The notes under the pieces were generated by a model. It was given only the letters and a program-made list of their open reading frames with translations, ran no database searches and was not told the DNA's origin. A program made the position numbers and the translations under genes. From contig NZ_JFYN01000002.1 in assembly GCF_000631985.1 (NCBI RefSeq), positions 124,001 through 188,000 on the forward strand: a stretch of DNA of 64,000 nucleotides, read 5' to 3'. Within the stretch, counting starts at the first letter, position 1; every line of letters begins with the position of its first letter. This document shows, piece by piece, positions 39,669-50,540 of the stretch. The stretch comes from Pseudomonas sp. RIT288 (GTDB taxonomy: Bacteria; Pseudomonadota; Gammaproteobacteria; Pseudomonadales; Pseudomonadaceae).

Positions 39669-41171
39669 TCAGAACAGGTTGCGGACTGTGTTCAGAGTCA
39701 AGAGTTCTTCATCAAACGCCCCGTGGCTGTCAGCCTTCGACACCTCTGGTGTGGGCGAATAAATGATGCTGCAGTCGTCCTGTTTGAAGAACGCCGAAAT
39801 GCGTTTCTCTATCGCGCTCTCTGCCGGCGTCAGGCCTGACAGTTGAGAGAAGCGCTGCATTCCCAGAAGCGGGGCATCGACGTAGGCTTCATGCGATTGC
39901 TCTTCGAAGAGTCCGGAGACCAGATACAGCAGGGAGCTTGGGTAGATATACCCCTTGTCGTGCCCCAGTACGGCGTCGCGGCGTTCCAGTTCATCGGTCA
40001 TGGTTATCATGCGACACCGGGAGACAAGATCACCGGCACGATCAAGCGTTGCAGCAAAAACATCCTTGCGTATAGCAGGCGCGAGCAGGAACAGTTTGAC
40101 CTTTGCCGGAATGCCTTCGGCCTTCATGTGTTGCAACAAATGCGCTGCCCAGATGGAGCCAGCGCTGTGGGCGGTCACCACGAAGTCCTGCGTTTGGTTT
40201 GTTTTAAGCAATGCCAGCAGCGCACTTCCGAATTTTCCGTTTCCGAAGTGATCAGCGGCGTCGTTGACCATCATTCCCCATACTTTCGCGCCGATCAGAT
40301 CTCCGTACAGTTCCCGACAGATTTCCTCTACTACGGTTGCGTGGAAACCATGATCCCGGCCACTGTTGAATCTGTTGAAACATCTGAGCGCGATTTGAGC
40401 AGCGTGCTCGAGCAGGAACGTTGCAACAGTGACCAAGCCTCGTGGCTGACCCGATATTGCCGCAGGTGGCGCGAGCTGTTGCTGGAGATTTTCGTCCAGG
40501 CGCTCCAGCATTTTTCCACCCGATACCGCATCCGCCCCCGCCGAGGCTGCCCGGGCTCCACTGGGGACATTGACGGCCTCGTCAATATCCGCCACAGCTT
40601 GCTGGAACTCTGTATCACTTTTAAGTTCTTTCCTGAATTCCAGGGCCAGATCAGCTTCGGATTGCCCGCCGAATATCGCTGCTCGCTGGCCTGCCGTTTG
40701 ACCGGCAGGCAAATGTGAATCGACATCGTCGAAAGGTCGAGGTCCCTGTTTGCCAATAATGCGTTGTTGGATCTGCGCTTCGGAAAGTACGACCGGTTTC
40801 GCCCCACGAGCTCCGGGGATCGATACCCCGAGTTTACGGGCGACAAAGGCCAGTAACTTGCGCTGAATGGTTTGATAGAGACGATCGTCGTGGACTAGCT
40901 CGGTCCAGTTGGTCTGGATGGTTTCAAGCGCACCTGTTCGCCACACGACATAGACTTGCGTCCAGTCATCACCGAGGTTCCAGCTGCTTGGTTCAGTGCC
41001 GGAGAGTCGTTTGGCATTGGCTATTGCCGCAGCTTCATCAGTCAAGCCGCCGTGAAGGTGCAACAACAACTTCGCATCAGGTTTTTTGAGGGCTTGTGCC
41101 AGATCGGCAAGCAGCTCCTCCTGGCCATTATCTGCGACACCGTCTTTTGTCAGCACTATATAAGTGGCCAT
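39669..41171 (-). CDS. Alpha/beta-hydrolase-fold protein, first gene of the caspase operon
   Basis: 500 aa from ATG 41171; the ORF extension beyond it has no start signal. An alpha/beta-hydrolase core is split by a long insert: strand LLLHLHGGL (36-43, oxyanion-like HGG), WTQVYVVWRTG (70-80), then a ~230-residue insert, the nucleophile elbow VVTAHSAGS with Ser336, strand KVKLFLLAPA, and a C-terminal SHGAFDEELL with likely catalytic His483. The elbow is AHSAG rather than GxSxG. It may be a lipase, esterase or amidase effector, or a product-releasing enzyme; the substrate is unknown. Operon partner of the caspase and pYEATS genes. Confidence 0.8.
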   Translation of the reverse strand: MATYIVLTKDGVADNGQEELLADLAQALKKPDAKLLLHLHGGLTDEAAAIANAKRLSGTEPSSWNLGDDWTQVYVVWRTGALETIQTNWTELVHDDRLYQTIQRKLLAFVARKLGVSIPGARGAKPVVLSEAQIQQRIIGKQGPRPFDDVDSHLPAGQTAGQRAAIFGGQSEADLALEFRKELKSDTEFQQAVADIDEAVNVPSGARAASAGADAVSGGKMLERLDENLQQQLAPPAAISGQPRGLVTVATFLLEHAAQIALRCFNRFNSGRDHGFHATVVEEICRELYGDLIGAKVWGMMVNDAADHFGNGKFGSALLALLKTNQTQDFVVTAHSAGSIWAAHLLQHMKAEGIPAKVKLFLLAPAIRKDVFAATLDRAGDLVSRCRMITMTDELERRDAVLGHDKGYIYPSSLLYLVSGLFEEQSHEAYVDAPLLGMQRFSQLSGLTPAESAIEKRISAFFKQDDCSIIYSPTPEVSKADSHGAFDEELLTLNTVRNLF

Positions 41172-41263
41172 TGTTGGTCTTTCCCTGAGCGTGGGTTCGA
41201 TGGTCGGTATCTGGAAGCGTCGATTGTCCAGATACGATAGTTGAAGTTCCCTGAACGGGTCGG

Positions 41264-43885
41264 CTAGATGACACGCCCTTTCTTCGGTGATGGATGAATG
41301 GCAGGCTCGGCCCTGGCGCTTTTCAACAACTGCGCAAACGCGGTCTTGTCGATCGGTCGACTCATGAAATAGCCCTGCACCTCGTTGCATTGATCCTTGC
41401 CGAGAATCTCCAGTTGCTCTTCGGTTTCCACGCCTTCGGCGGTGACGGTCAGGCCCATGGCTTTGCCCAGGCCGATGATCGCCTGAACCACGGCGCGATC
41501 GTTGGCGCCGTTGCTGATCGAGGCGATAAAGCGTTTGTCGATCTTGATCCCGTCGAACGGGTAGGCGCGCAGGTAGCCGAGGGACGAATAGCCGGTGCCG
41601 AAGTCGTCCATGTTCAGGCGCACGCCAAGTTCCTTGAGCGCATTCATCGTGGTCAGCGCGCCGTCGGTGTCGATGAGCATCACGTTTTCGGTGATTTCCA
41701 GTTCCAGGCGACTGGCCGGGAAACGGGTCTGGATCAGCGCTTCGCGCACGTCTTCGACGACGTCGCTGAGGGCAAACTGCGCCGGGGACAGATTGACCGA
41801 GAGCAGAATGTCCGACGGCCAGCTCAGTGCGGTTTCACAGGCTTCACGCAATACCCAGCGCCCCAGTGCCACGATCAGGTCGGTCTGTTCCGCCAGGCCG
41901 ATGAACACGTCCGGCCCCAGCAGCCCCTTGGTCGGGTGTTGCCAGCGCACCAATGCCTCGACCGAGACGATGTGCTTGCCGTCGACGGTGTAGCGCGGCT
42001 GGTAATGCAGGATGAATTCCTCGTTCTTCAACGCGCCACGCAGATCGCTTTCCATTTGCCGGCGGGTCTGAATCTGGTCGTTCATGTGCGCTTCGAAATA
42101 ACACCAGGTGTTCTTGCCCTCGGACTTGGCCTGATACAGCGCGATGTCGGCGCAACGGATCAACTCGCTGGGCACGAAACCCTGGCGGCGGCTCAGGGCG
42201 ATACCGATGCTTGCGCCGACGTGCAGCGGATGGTGCTCGAAGACCATCGGTTGATGCAGGCTCTCGACCAGCCGGGTACAGAACCTGTCGACCTCTTGCC
42301 GAGTGTCCATGCCATTGAGCACCACGACGAACTCGTCACCGCCCAGGCGGGCGACGATGTCGTGCTCACGGGTGCATTCGCGCAGGCGACTGGCGACTTC
42401 CTGCAGCACCGCATCACCGGCCGGATGGCCGAGGGAATCGTTGATCGGCTTGAAGTTGTCCAGGTCAATCACCAGCAGCGACAACGGTGCGGCATGTTCC
42501 TTGAGCAACAGCGCCTCATCCAGATAACGCGCCAACTGGTTGCGATTGGGCAGCCCGGTCAGGGCGTCGTGCATCGACAGGTGCTGGATCTGCGCATGGG
42601 CAGCGACTTCGTCGGTGATGTCACTGGCGGTGCCGCGATAGCCGACCACGGTTTGCTTTTCGATAATCGGCCGCGCTGAGAGCCGACAGTGGCGTTGCTG
42701 CCCGGCGTGATCACGGTAGGTGCAACGCAGGTCGCTGGCATTGCTGTCTTCGGTAAGTTTTTTCAGCCACAGCTCCAGCGGCGTGGTATCGCAGGACAGC
42801 AGTTGCCCGATGCCTTGGCGCAGCCACTCGCTTTGCGGGTAGCCGGTCACCTCGCTGAAGCGCGCCGAGAGATAGGTCAGGCGCAGGTGTCTGTCGACTT
42901 CCCAGATCCAGTCCGACGCGGCTTCGGCCACCGCGCGAAAGCGTTCTTCACTGGCTTCCAGTGCATGGTTGGCCGCCTCCAGCGCCTGATTCGAGGTCTT
43001 CAATGTGCTGAAGCTGTGGTCGACATAGGTCGAAGATCGCACGGCGTGGCGCAGGAAATAGGCGGTCAGCAGCATCAGCACTGCCAGCACGCTGCCGAGT
43101 GTTGGCAGCAATGACCACAACAATTGCTGCCCGGGTCGCTTCAGACCTGCCGTCAAGCTGAAACCGGTGCTGTCCAGCGGCACGCGTGGTTGCTCCCCGC
43201 TGAGCTGTTCATCCGGAATCAGAGTCAGGTTGTTCAGGCCATAGGCCACGCCAAGCGCTTGCAGTTTGGCCGGTGTCAGCTTGTCGACGAATACCAGCAC
43301 CGAGGTCTGTTTCGGATCGCCCACCGGACGCTCATCGTTGGGCAGAATGGCCGCTGCCGTGACCAGCGCCGGCCAGCCGTCGAAGAGCGAGTAAGTGCTG
43401 ACAGGCACAGTCAACTCGGACTGGTTTTGCACCCGCTCAATCAGCGACGCGGCAGGCACCGCGAGCCAGCGCGCGATGTCCGCGTCTTCCTGCTGTCCTT
43501 GCACCACGGCGTATTTGGTGCCCTGCCGATCCAGCACAAACACGCCGTCATAACCGTCAGTGGTGAACAGCGTCTTGCCGATGTTCTGTTGGGTGTACGC
43601 CCAGTCGGTATCGACTTGGTTGTGCAAGTGCTCGTAAGCCGTGGTCCAGTCGGCATAACTGGTGATGTAGCTCTTTGAGGTGCTGATGCGATTTTCCAGC
43701 GCTCGGGCCATGTAGAAGCGGTTTTGCTCGACATCCTCGCGATCCAGGCGAGCGGCAATGCCGAGCAGGGTGCCGATAGCGGCAATCACCCCGACGATAA
43801 ACAGTGTGCCGACCGCAAACGCCAGGCGGCGGGTGATTGCGCTTTGCTGAGGCGGAACCGGCGTAGCAGGAGCGAAACTGTCCAT
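41264..43885 (-). CDS. CHASE4-PAS-GGDEF-EAL cyclic-di-GMP protein
   Basis: 873 aa from ATG 43885, with AAGGA 7 nt upstream; the longer frame is not supported. Membrane segments (~22-46 and ~262-285) flank a periplasmic CHASE4 sensor (DREDVEQNRFYMARALE, SYADWTTAYEHL). A PAS domain follows (~305-425), then a GGDEF domain with intact RLGGDEF (515-519) and an RxxD inhibitory site (REHD) five residues before it, and an EAL domain (E643-A-L) with downstream ENVML and DDFGTGYSSL blocks. Both synthase and phosphodiesterase motifs are intact, so it may do either. Resembles PA2072 of P. aeruginosa. Confidence 0.95.
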   Translation of the reverse strand: MDSFAPATPVPPQQSAITRRLAFAVGTLFIVGVIAAIGTLLGIAARLDREDVEQNRFYMARALENRISTSKSYITSYADWTTAYEHLHNQVDTDWAYTQQNIGKTLFTTDGYDGVFVLDRQGTKYAVVQGQQEDADIARWLAVPAASLIERVQNQSELTVPVSTYSLFDGWPALVTAAAILPNDERPVGDPKQTSVLVFVDKLTPAKLQALGVAYGLNNLTLIPDEQLSGEQPRVPLDSTGFSLTAGLKRPGQQLLWSLLPTLGSVLAVLMLLTAYFLRHAVRSSTYVDHSFSTLKTSNQALEAANHALEASEERFRAVAEAASDWIWEVDRHLRLTYLSARFSEVTGYPQSEWLRQGIGQLLSCDTTPLELWLKKLTEDSNASDLRCTYRDHAGQQRHCRLSARPIIEKQTVVGYRGTASDITDEVAAHAQIQHLSMHDALTGLPNRNQLARYLDEALLLKEHAAPLSLLVIDLDNFKPINDSLGHPAGDAVLQEVASRLRECTREHDIVARLGGDEFVVVLNGMDTRQEVDRFCTRLVESLHQPMVFEHHPLHVGASIGIALSRRQGFVPSELIRCADIALYQAKSEGKNTWCYFEAHMNDQIQTRRQMESDLRGALKNEEFILHYQPRYTVDGKHIVSVEALVRWQHPTKGLLGPDVFIGLAEQTDLIVALGRWVLREACETALSWPSDILLSVNLSPAQFALSDVVEDVREALIQTRFPASRLELEITENVMLIDTDGALTTMNALKELGVRLNMDDFGTGYSSLGYLRAYPFDGIKIDKRFIASISNGANDRAVVQAIIGLGKAMGLTVTAEGVETEEQLEILGKDQCNEVQGYFMSRPIDKTAFAQLLKSARAEPAIHPSPKKGRVI

Positions 43886-43980
43886 ATGCTCGTCCTTGGT
43901 AGCTTGGGTTTGCTCATCTGGAACAGCGGCCTGGGCGCAATGTTCAATCTGTTGCTGGCGATTGCGCTGCGGCGGATTTC

Positions 43981-44252
43981 TCAAGCGTAGTGAATGCGCG
44001 GGGATTTTGCCTTTAGGCCGCGGCGGACCTTGCCGAAATGTCCTTGCTGCTGGAGCGCCGCACGCATCGAACCGCCCTGGGCACCGGTCAGGATCCGAGA
44101 GTAGGGGAGCCCGTCGATGCGTTCGAAATCGGTGACGTCGAGCAACACACCGTGTGCCCGATCCGCTGACAGGGCTTCGAAGGGTTTCAGATTGGCCTCG
44201 TTGCGCAGGGTACCGATCACCCGGTGATGAACAGGGTTTTGCTGCTGTGCAT
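43981..44252 (-). pseudogene. Decayed short-chain dehydrogenase (SDR)
   Basis: From ATG 44252 the frame reads MHSSKTLFITG and then stops at TGA. In another frame the sequence continues HRVIGTLRNEANLKP ... GVLLDVTDFERID. Together these are the start of an SDR (TLFITGASSG... HRVIGTLRNEA ... LLDVTD), lacking the cofactor loop and first helix by a small deletion and frameshift. The following 40 residues have no clear SDR match. The rest of the enzyme (catalytic YxxxK) is absent. Confidence 0.6.
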
Positions 44253-44514
44253 GGCAATCTCCGACAGACAGGTGAAACGACATGGCAGGCAGCGCGGCGT
44301 GCTAGGGGTATGCCGGTTTATGCGATCAGCCCTGAGGGTGCCATTCAGTGGAGTGTTACTCAGCTACCAATCCGCCCCTTTGCGGGGCGCGCAATGGGCC
44401 ATCGGGTAGCACATCTCAAGTCTTGCACGGCAGGGTCGGGTAGCTGTTTTGCCGCTTAAATCATGCAAATCAAAAGCTTGGCCCGCTGATGTGAAATCTG
44501 GCATGCATCGTGCT

Positions 44515-44546
44515 TTTTTGTATTCGTGGATAATTGGATACAAAAA
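44515..44546. promoter_or_regulatory. Candidate autoregulatory operator of the GntR gene
   Basis: A perfect 9-bp inverted repeat TTTTTGTAT (44515-44523) and ATACAAAAA (44538-44546), spaced by 14 nt, centred about 33 nt before the GntR start codon. Its dyad shape fits a GntR/FadR-type dimer site. Confidence 0.55.
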
Positions 44547-44562
44547 TACAAAAGGTGCTGCC

Positions 44563-45231
44563 ATGCAATTCGCTCCAGCCTATGACCAACGTCAACCGAT
44601 GACCGCCGAGGAGGAGGCCTACAACTTTCTGTTGGAAGGCATCTGCGGCGGTCGTTATCGCAAGGGCGACCGGTTGATCGCCGAGGACATCGCCAGTGAA
44701 ATCGGCATGAGCCGCATGCCGGTGCGCGAAGCCTTTCGCCGCCTCGATGCGCAGGGGCTGGTGACGCTCAGACCTAATCGCGGCGCGGTGGTCAGCGGTC
44801 TGGATGTCGAGCAAATGCATGAAGTTTTCGAAATGCGCAGTGCTCTGGAAGGGTTGGCGATTCGCATCGCGGTGCCAAAGATCAGCGAGCGTCAGTTGAC
44901 CGCGCTGGAGCGGCTGCTCGATGAAATGGACGACTACCGCGAGGAGAGTGCGGCGTGGGTCAGCCGCCATCGCAAGTTCCATGAATACCTGTGCAGCCTC
45001 AGCGATCGCCCAAGGTTGCTGAAGCAGATCAGCGCCCTCTACTCACTGATCGAAGCCCCTATGCGCCTGTGGCTGCAGCACATCGAAAAGCCCCTGAGTG
45101 CGCGCCAGGAACACCAGATGATCCTCGATGCGATTCGTGCCGGCGACGCCAGCAAGGCCGAGACCGTGGTGCGCGAACATATCGAAGGCACCGTCCCCGA
45201 GCTGATCAGGTTTCTGCAATCGGAAAAATAA
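44563..45231 (+). CDS. GntR/FadR-family (FCD) transcriptional regulator
   Basis: 222 aa from ATG 44563 with AAAGG 7 nt upstream. A winged helix lies at ~15-78 (YRKGDRLIAEDIASEIGMSRMPVREAFRRLDAQGLV) followed by a helical FCD ligand domain (~85-215), with possible metal-ligand His residues (SRHRKFHEYL, REHIEG). It heads the import/gamma-glutamyltransferase operon and probably represses it until its substrate is present. Confidence 0.93.
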   Translation: MQFAPAYDQRQPMTAEEEAYNFLLEGICGGRYRKGDRLIAEDIASEIGMSRMPVREAFRRLDAQGLVTLRPNRGAVVSGLDVEQMHEVFEMRSALEGLAIRIAVPKISERQLTALERLLDEMDDYREESAAWVSRHRKFHEYLCSLSDRPRLLKQISALYSLIEAPMRLWLQHIEKPLSARQEHQMILDAIRAGDASKAETVVREHIEGTVPELIRFLQSEK

Positions 45232-45310
45232 CCACAGAGTGGAACACGAGTCCGCCGATGTTTTGACTTTGAGTACTGCCCCGTTACTAACCGAACTGGA
45301 GTGTCTGGTC

Positions 45311-46117
45311 ATGCAAATGTCTCGCTTGTTACTGGCTACAATTTCCCTGGGACTCTGTTCGCAGTGGGCGCTTGCCGCACCCACGGTGCCGGAGCGTCTG
45401 GTCAAGGTCGACAAACTCACCTATTGCTCGGGCATGGATTCACCACCGCTGGTGTCTTTTGATGAAGCGCAAAAGCCCAAAGGCCTGACTGTCGATCTGG
45501 GCCTGGAAATCGCCAGGCGTCTGGGTGACAAGAAGGTCGATTGGCGGGTGATTCCGTTCTCCGGATTGCTCCCGGCCTTGCTCGCCAGACAGTGCGACAT
45601 GATCGTTGACCAGTTGTTCGACAAGCCCGAGCGCCGCGAGGTGATCGACATCGTCAACTACATGTATTCCAGTCAGGCGGTGGTGGTGCCCAAGGGCAAT
45701 CCGAAGGCGTTGAAAACCCTCGCGAATCTGAGCGGGCACAAGATCGCGGTGCTCAACGGTTCGACCATCAAGACCCTGCTCGACGCCGAAAATGAAAGCC
45801 TGACCAAGGCCGGCAAGTCGCCAATGAAACTGGTGGTCTACAACACCGACACCGATGCCTTCCAGGCTCTGCGCATCAATCAGGTCGACGCTTACGGCAC
45901 CACGGTGGAAACCGCCGGTTATTACGCCGCGATGGCCCCGGATCTGTTCGAGGAAGGCGTCCCGGCCTTCAGCCGGATCCTGACCGGTCTGGGCATTCGC
46001 AAGGACGATCCGCAACTGAGCGCTGCGGTGCAGCAGATCATCACCGACATGCGCAGCGACGGCAGCTACAACCAGCTTCTGAGCAAATGGCACGTCTCCA
46101 GCGACACACTCGATTGA
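45311..46117 (+). CDS. ABC importer periplasmic binding protein (amino-acid type)
   Basis: 268 aa from ATG 45311. The Sec signal peptide is cleaved near SQWALA-APTV. The mature part is a family 3 extracellular solute-binding protein (YCSGMDSPPLVSFDE, PKGLTVDLGLEIARRLG, VDWRVIPFSGLLPALLARQCDMI). It binds an amino acid or a related cationic or gamma-glutamyl compound and feeds the permease and ATPase encoded downstream. Confidence 0.9.
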   Translation: MQMSRLLLATISLGLCSQWALAAPTVPERLVKVDKLTYCSGMDSPPLVSFDEAQKPKGLTVDLGLEIARRLGDKKVDWRVIPFSGLLPALLARQCDMIVDQLFDKPERREVIDIVNYMYSSQAVVVPKGNPKALKTLANLSGHKIAVLNGSTIKTLLDAENESLTKAGKSPMKLVVYNTDTDAFQALRINQVDAYGTTVETAGYYAAMAPDLFEEGVPAFSRILTGLGIRKDDPQLSAAVQQIITDMRSDGSYNQLLSKWHVSSDTLD

Positions 46118-46128
46118 GGTAAGCGTTG

Positions 46129-46905
46129 ATGAACTTCAATTGGGATGTGTTCTGGCAGTACCTGTTGCAGCCCAGCGGCGTTTATCTCACAGGGCTCTGG
46201 CTGACCTGCCTGATCAGTGTGCTGGCAATGTTGCTGGGCTGTGTGCTGGGGCTGGCCGCCGCGCTGCTGCGTTTGTCGAAGAACCCGTTGCTGCATCTGC
46301 CGGTGCGTTTTTATGTGTGGCTGATGCGCGGCACGCCGTTGCTGGTGCAGATCGTGTTCCTCTATACGGCGCTGGCGGCGGGCGGGATTTTTCGCTTCGA
46401 AGACATTGAGCTTTTGGGGCTGGTGATCCCCGGCAATATCCAGGCGGCGATCATCGCTCTGGGCCTCAACGAAGGCGCGTACATGGCCGAGATCATCCGC
46501 GCCGGGATCGGCGCCGTGGACAAGGGCCAGTACGAGGCCGGCCGTTCGCTGGGCATGACCTTCGCCAAACTGATGCGCCGTATCGTGCTGCCGCAAGCGT
46601 TTCGGGTGATCGTGCCGCCGCTGGGCAACGAGTTCAACGTGATGCTGAAAAACACCACGCTGGTCAGCGTGATCGGCGTGCAGGAGCTGTTGCTCAGCAC
46701 GCAGATGGTCACCTCGGCGACTTTTCGGGTGTTCGAGTTGTACCTGGTGGTGGCGATTTATTTCCTGCTGCTTACCACGCTGTGGGGCTTCTTTCAGCGC
46801 TGGCTGGAGAACCGCTTCGGCCAGTCCGACCGACCTTCTTCACCTCCGCCGGCGTCCAGTCGGATGTTTGGCCGGAGCACTCTGAAACTGCTGAGGGGAC
46901 GTTAA
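46129..46905 (+). CDS. ABC importer permease (HisM/GlnP type)
   Basis: 258 aa from ATG 46129, 11 nt after the binding-protein stop, with GAGG 9 nt upstream. Several membrane segments and the EAA loop ([23 protein letters not shown]) that contacts the ATPase are visible; the N-terminal [17 protein letters not shown] is the signature of the amino-acid permease group. A single permease gene suggests a homodimer. Confidence 0.93.
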   Translation: MNFNWDVFWQYLLQPSGVYLTGLWLTCLISVLAMLLGCVLGLAAALLRLSKNPLLHLPVRFYVWLMRGTPLLVQIVFLYTALAAGGIFRFEDIELLGLVIPGNIQAAIIALGLNEGAYMAEIIRAGIGAVDKGQYEAGRSLGMTFAKLMRRIVLPQAFRVIVPPLGNEFNVMLKNTTLVSVIGVQELLLSTQMVTSATFRVFELYLVVAIYFLLLTTLWGFFQRWLENRFGQSDRPSSPPPASSRMFGRSTLKLLRGR

Positions 46906-46907
46906 TC

Positions 46908-48799
<1,892 letters not shown>

Positions 48800-48824
48800 A
48801 TTACTGATTTGAAGAGCCTCTGCC

Positions 48825-50435
48825 ATGTTGAAATTTTCTGCTCACGAATATCCTTATCCATCGCAACGCCAAAGCGTCTTTGCCCGTCGTGGCATGGTCG
48901 CGGCGTCCCAGCCACTTGCCGCGCAGGCCGGCATCGAGATGCTGCAGAAGGGCGGCAACGCGATTGACGCGGCCATCGCCACGGCGGCGGCACTGACCGT
49001 GGTCGAGCCCACGGGTTGTGGCCTTGGCGGCGATGCGTTTGCGCTGGTCTGGTTCAAGGATCAGTTGCATGGCCTCAATGCCAACGGTCATGCTCCGGCG
49101 GCTCTAAGTATCGAAGCGGTAAAAGCAGCGGGCCATGAGCAAATGCCGCTGTATGGCTGGACGCCGGTGACGGTGCCCGGTTGTCCATCGGCCTGGGCCG
49201 AGCTGTCGCAACGCTTTGGCGTGTTGCCGTTTACCGATTTGCTGCAACCGGCGATCAGTCTGGCCAGAGACGGTTTTCCGCTGTCGCCGGTGGTTGCCCA
49301 TCAATGGCAGATCGCACTGGATGAGTTCAGCCCCCATCGCGATGAAGTGCTGCAGGCCTGGTTCGATACGTTCCTGATTGACGGTCGTGCGCCCAAGGCT
49401 GGGGAGCTGTTCTGTAACCCGGCGCAGGCGCGAACCCTTGAGGAGTTGGCCAACACTCGTTGCGAGAGCTTGTATCGCGGCGCACTGGCGCAACGCCTGG
49501 ATGCGCATTCGCGGGCAACGGGCGGCTATCTGCGCGCCTCGGATCTGCAGCAGTACCGTGCCCAGTGGGTCGAGCCGATTCACGTCAATTACCGTGGCGT
49601 GGATGTCTGGGAAATTCCACCGAGCGGACAGGGGCTGGTGGCGCTGATGGCGCTGAAGATTCTCGAGGGCTTCGACTTCGATCACCGTGACAGCCAGCAG
49701 ACCTGGCACCGGCAACTGGAGGCGATGAAACTCGCCTACAGCGATGGTCTGCACTACATCACCGATCCGCTGCACATGCGCGTGGCCGTGGCCGATCTGT
49801 TGAGTGACCCGTACAGCGCCCGCCGCCGCGCTCAGATCGGCGAACAGGCGCAGCCGCCGAAGCCGGGTGATCCTCACGCCAGCGGCACGGTGTATCTGGC
49901 CACGGCGGATGGGCAGGGGAATATGGTTTCGTTCATCCAGAGCAATTATCACGGCTTTGGCTCAGGCGTGGTGCTGCCTGACAGCGGCATCGCCCTGCAG
50001 AACCGTGGGCAGGAATTCAGCCTGGATCCCGAGCATGCCAACGCGTTGGCGCCGGGGAAAAAGACCTTTCACACGATCATTCCCGGCTTCCTCACCAAGG
50101 ACGGCCAAGCGCTGGGGCCGTTTGGCGTGATGGGCGGCTACATGCAGCCGCAGGGCCATGTGCAGATGGTCATGAACCTGGTGGATTTCGGCTTGAACCC
50201 GCAGTCGGCACTGGACGCGCCGCGCTGGCAATGGCTCGGCGGCATGAAGGTGGGCATCGAGCAGGGCGCTTCAAGGGATCTGGCCAATGCGTTGGCGCGT
50301 CGCGGGCATGAGGTGCAGATCGCCAGTGACCTGACGGATTACGGCAGAGGCCAGATTATTCTGCGTGATCCAGTGACGGGCGTACTGTGTGGCGGGACTG
50401 AGCCGCGGGCGGATTCGCATATCGCAGTCTGGTAG
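48825..50435 (+). CDS. Gamma-glutamyltransferase family (Ntn-hydrolase), cytoplasmic
   Basis: 536 aa. Family blocks: QKGGNAIDAAIATAAALTV near 46, TGCGLGGDAFALVW, the processing site with nucleophile Thr355 (HASGTVYLATAD) and the C-terminal PFGVMGGYMQPQGHVQM. No signal peptide is present, so it should act in the cytoplasm, unlike secreted GGT, and self-cleave to two subunits. It may cleave gamma-glutamyl compounds imported by the upstream ABC system. The exact reaction is not proven. Confidence 0.9.
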   Translation: MLKFSAHEYPYPSQRQSVFARRGMVAASQPLAAQAGIEMLQKGGNAIDAAIATAAALTVVEPTGCGLGGDAFALVWFKDQLHGLNANGHAPAALSIEAVKAAGHEQMPLYGWTPVTVPGCPSAWAELSQRFGVLPFTDLLQPAISLARDGFPLSPVVAHQWQIALDEFSPHRDEVLQAWFDTFLIDGRAPKAGELFCNPAQARTLEELANTRCESLYRGALAQRLDAHSRATGGYLRASDLQQYRAQWVEPIHVNYRGVDVWEIPPSGQGLVALMALKILEGFDFDHRDSQQTWHRQLEAMKLAYSDGLHYITDPLHMRVAVADLLSDPYSARRRAQIGEQAQPPKPGDPHASGTVYLATADGQGNMVSFIQSNYHGFGSGVVLPDSGIALQNRGQEFSLDPEHANALAPGKKTFHTIIPGFLTKDGQALGPFGVMGGYMQPQGHVQMVMNLVDFGLNPQSALDAPRWQWLGGMKVGIEQGASRDLANALARRGHEVQIASDLTDYGRGQIILRDPVTGVLCGGTEPRADSHIAVW

Positions 50436-50540
50436 AGACGGCAGGCACTCGTCAGGTCGGGGCACACACTTTTTCACAAAGACCCCTCGGGATCCAATCG
50501 GTGGCAGAATCTCCCTGACTTGAAAGTTCAGGAGAACATC

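Noticed and set aside
43896..44135. Plus-strand ORF before the GGDEF-EAL gene, with a hydrophobic stretch
   Set aside because: No start signal or known family; overlaps the SDR remnant and the upstream leader of the GGDEF gene.
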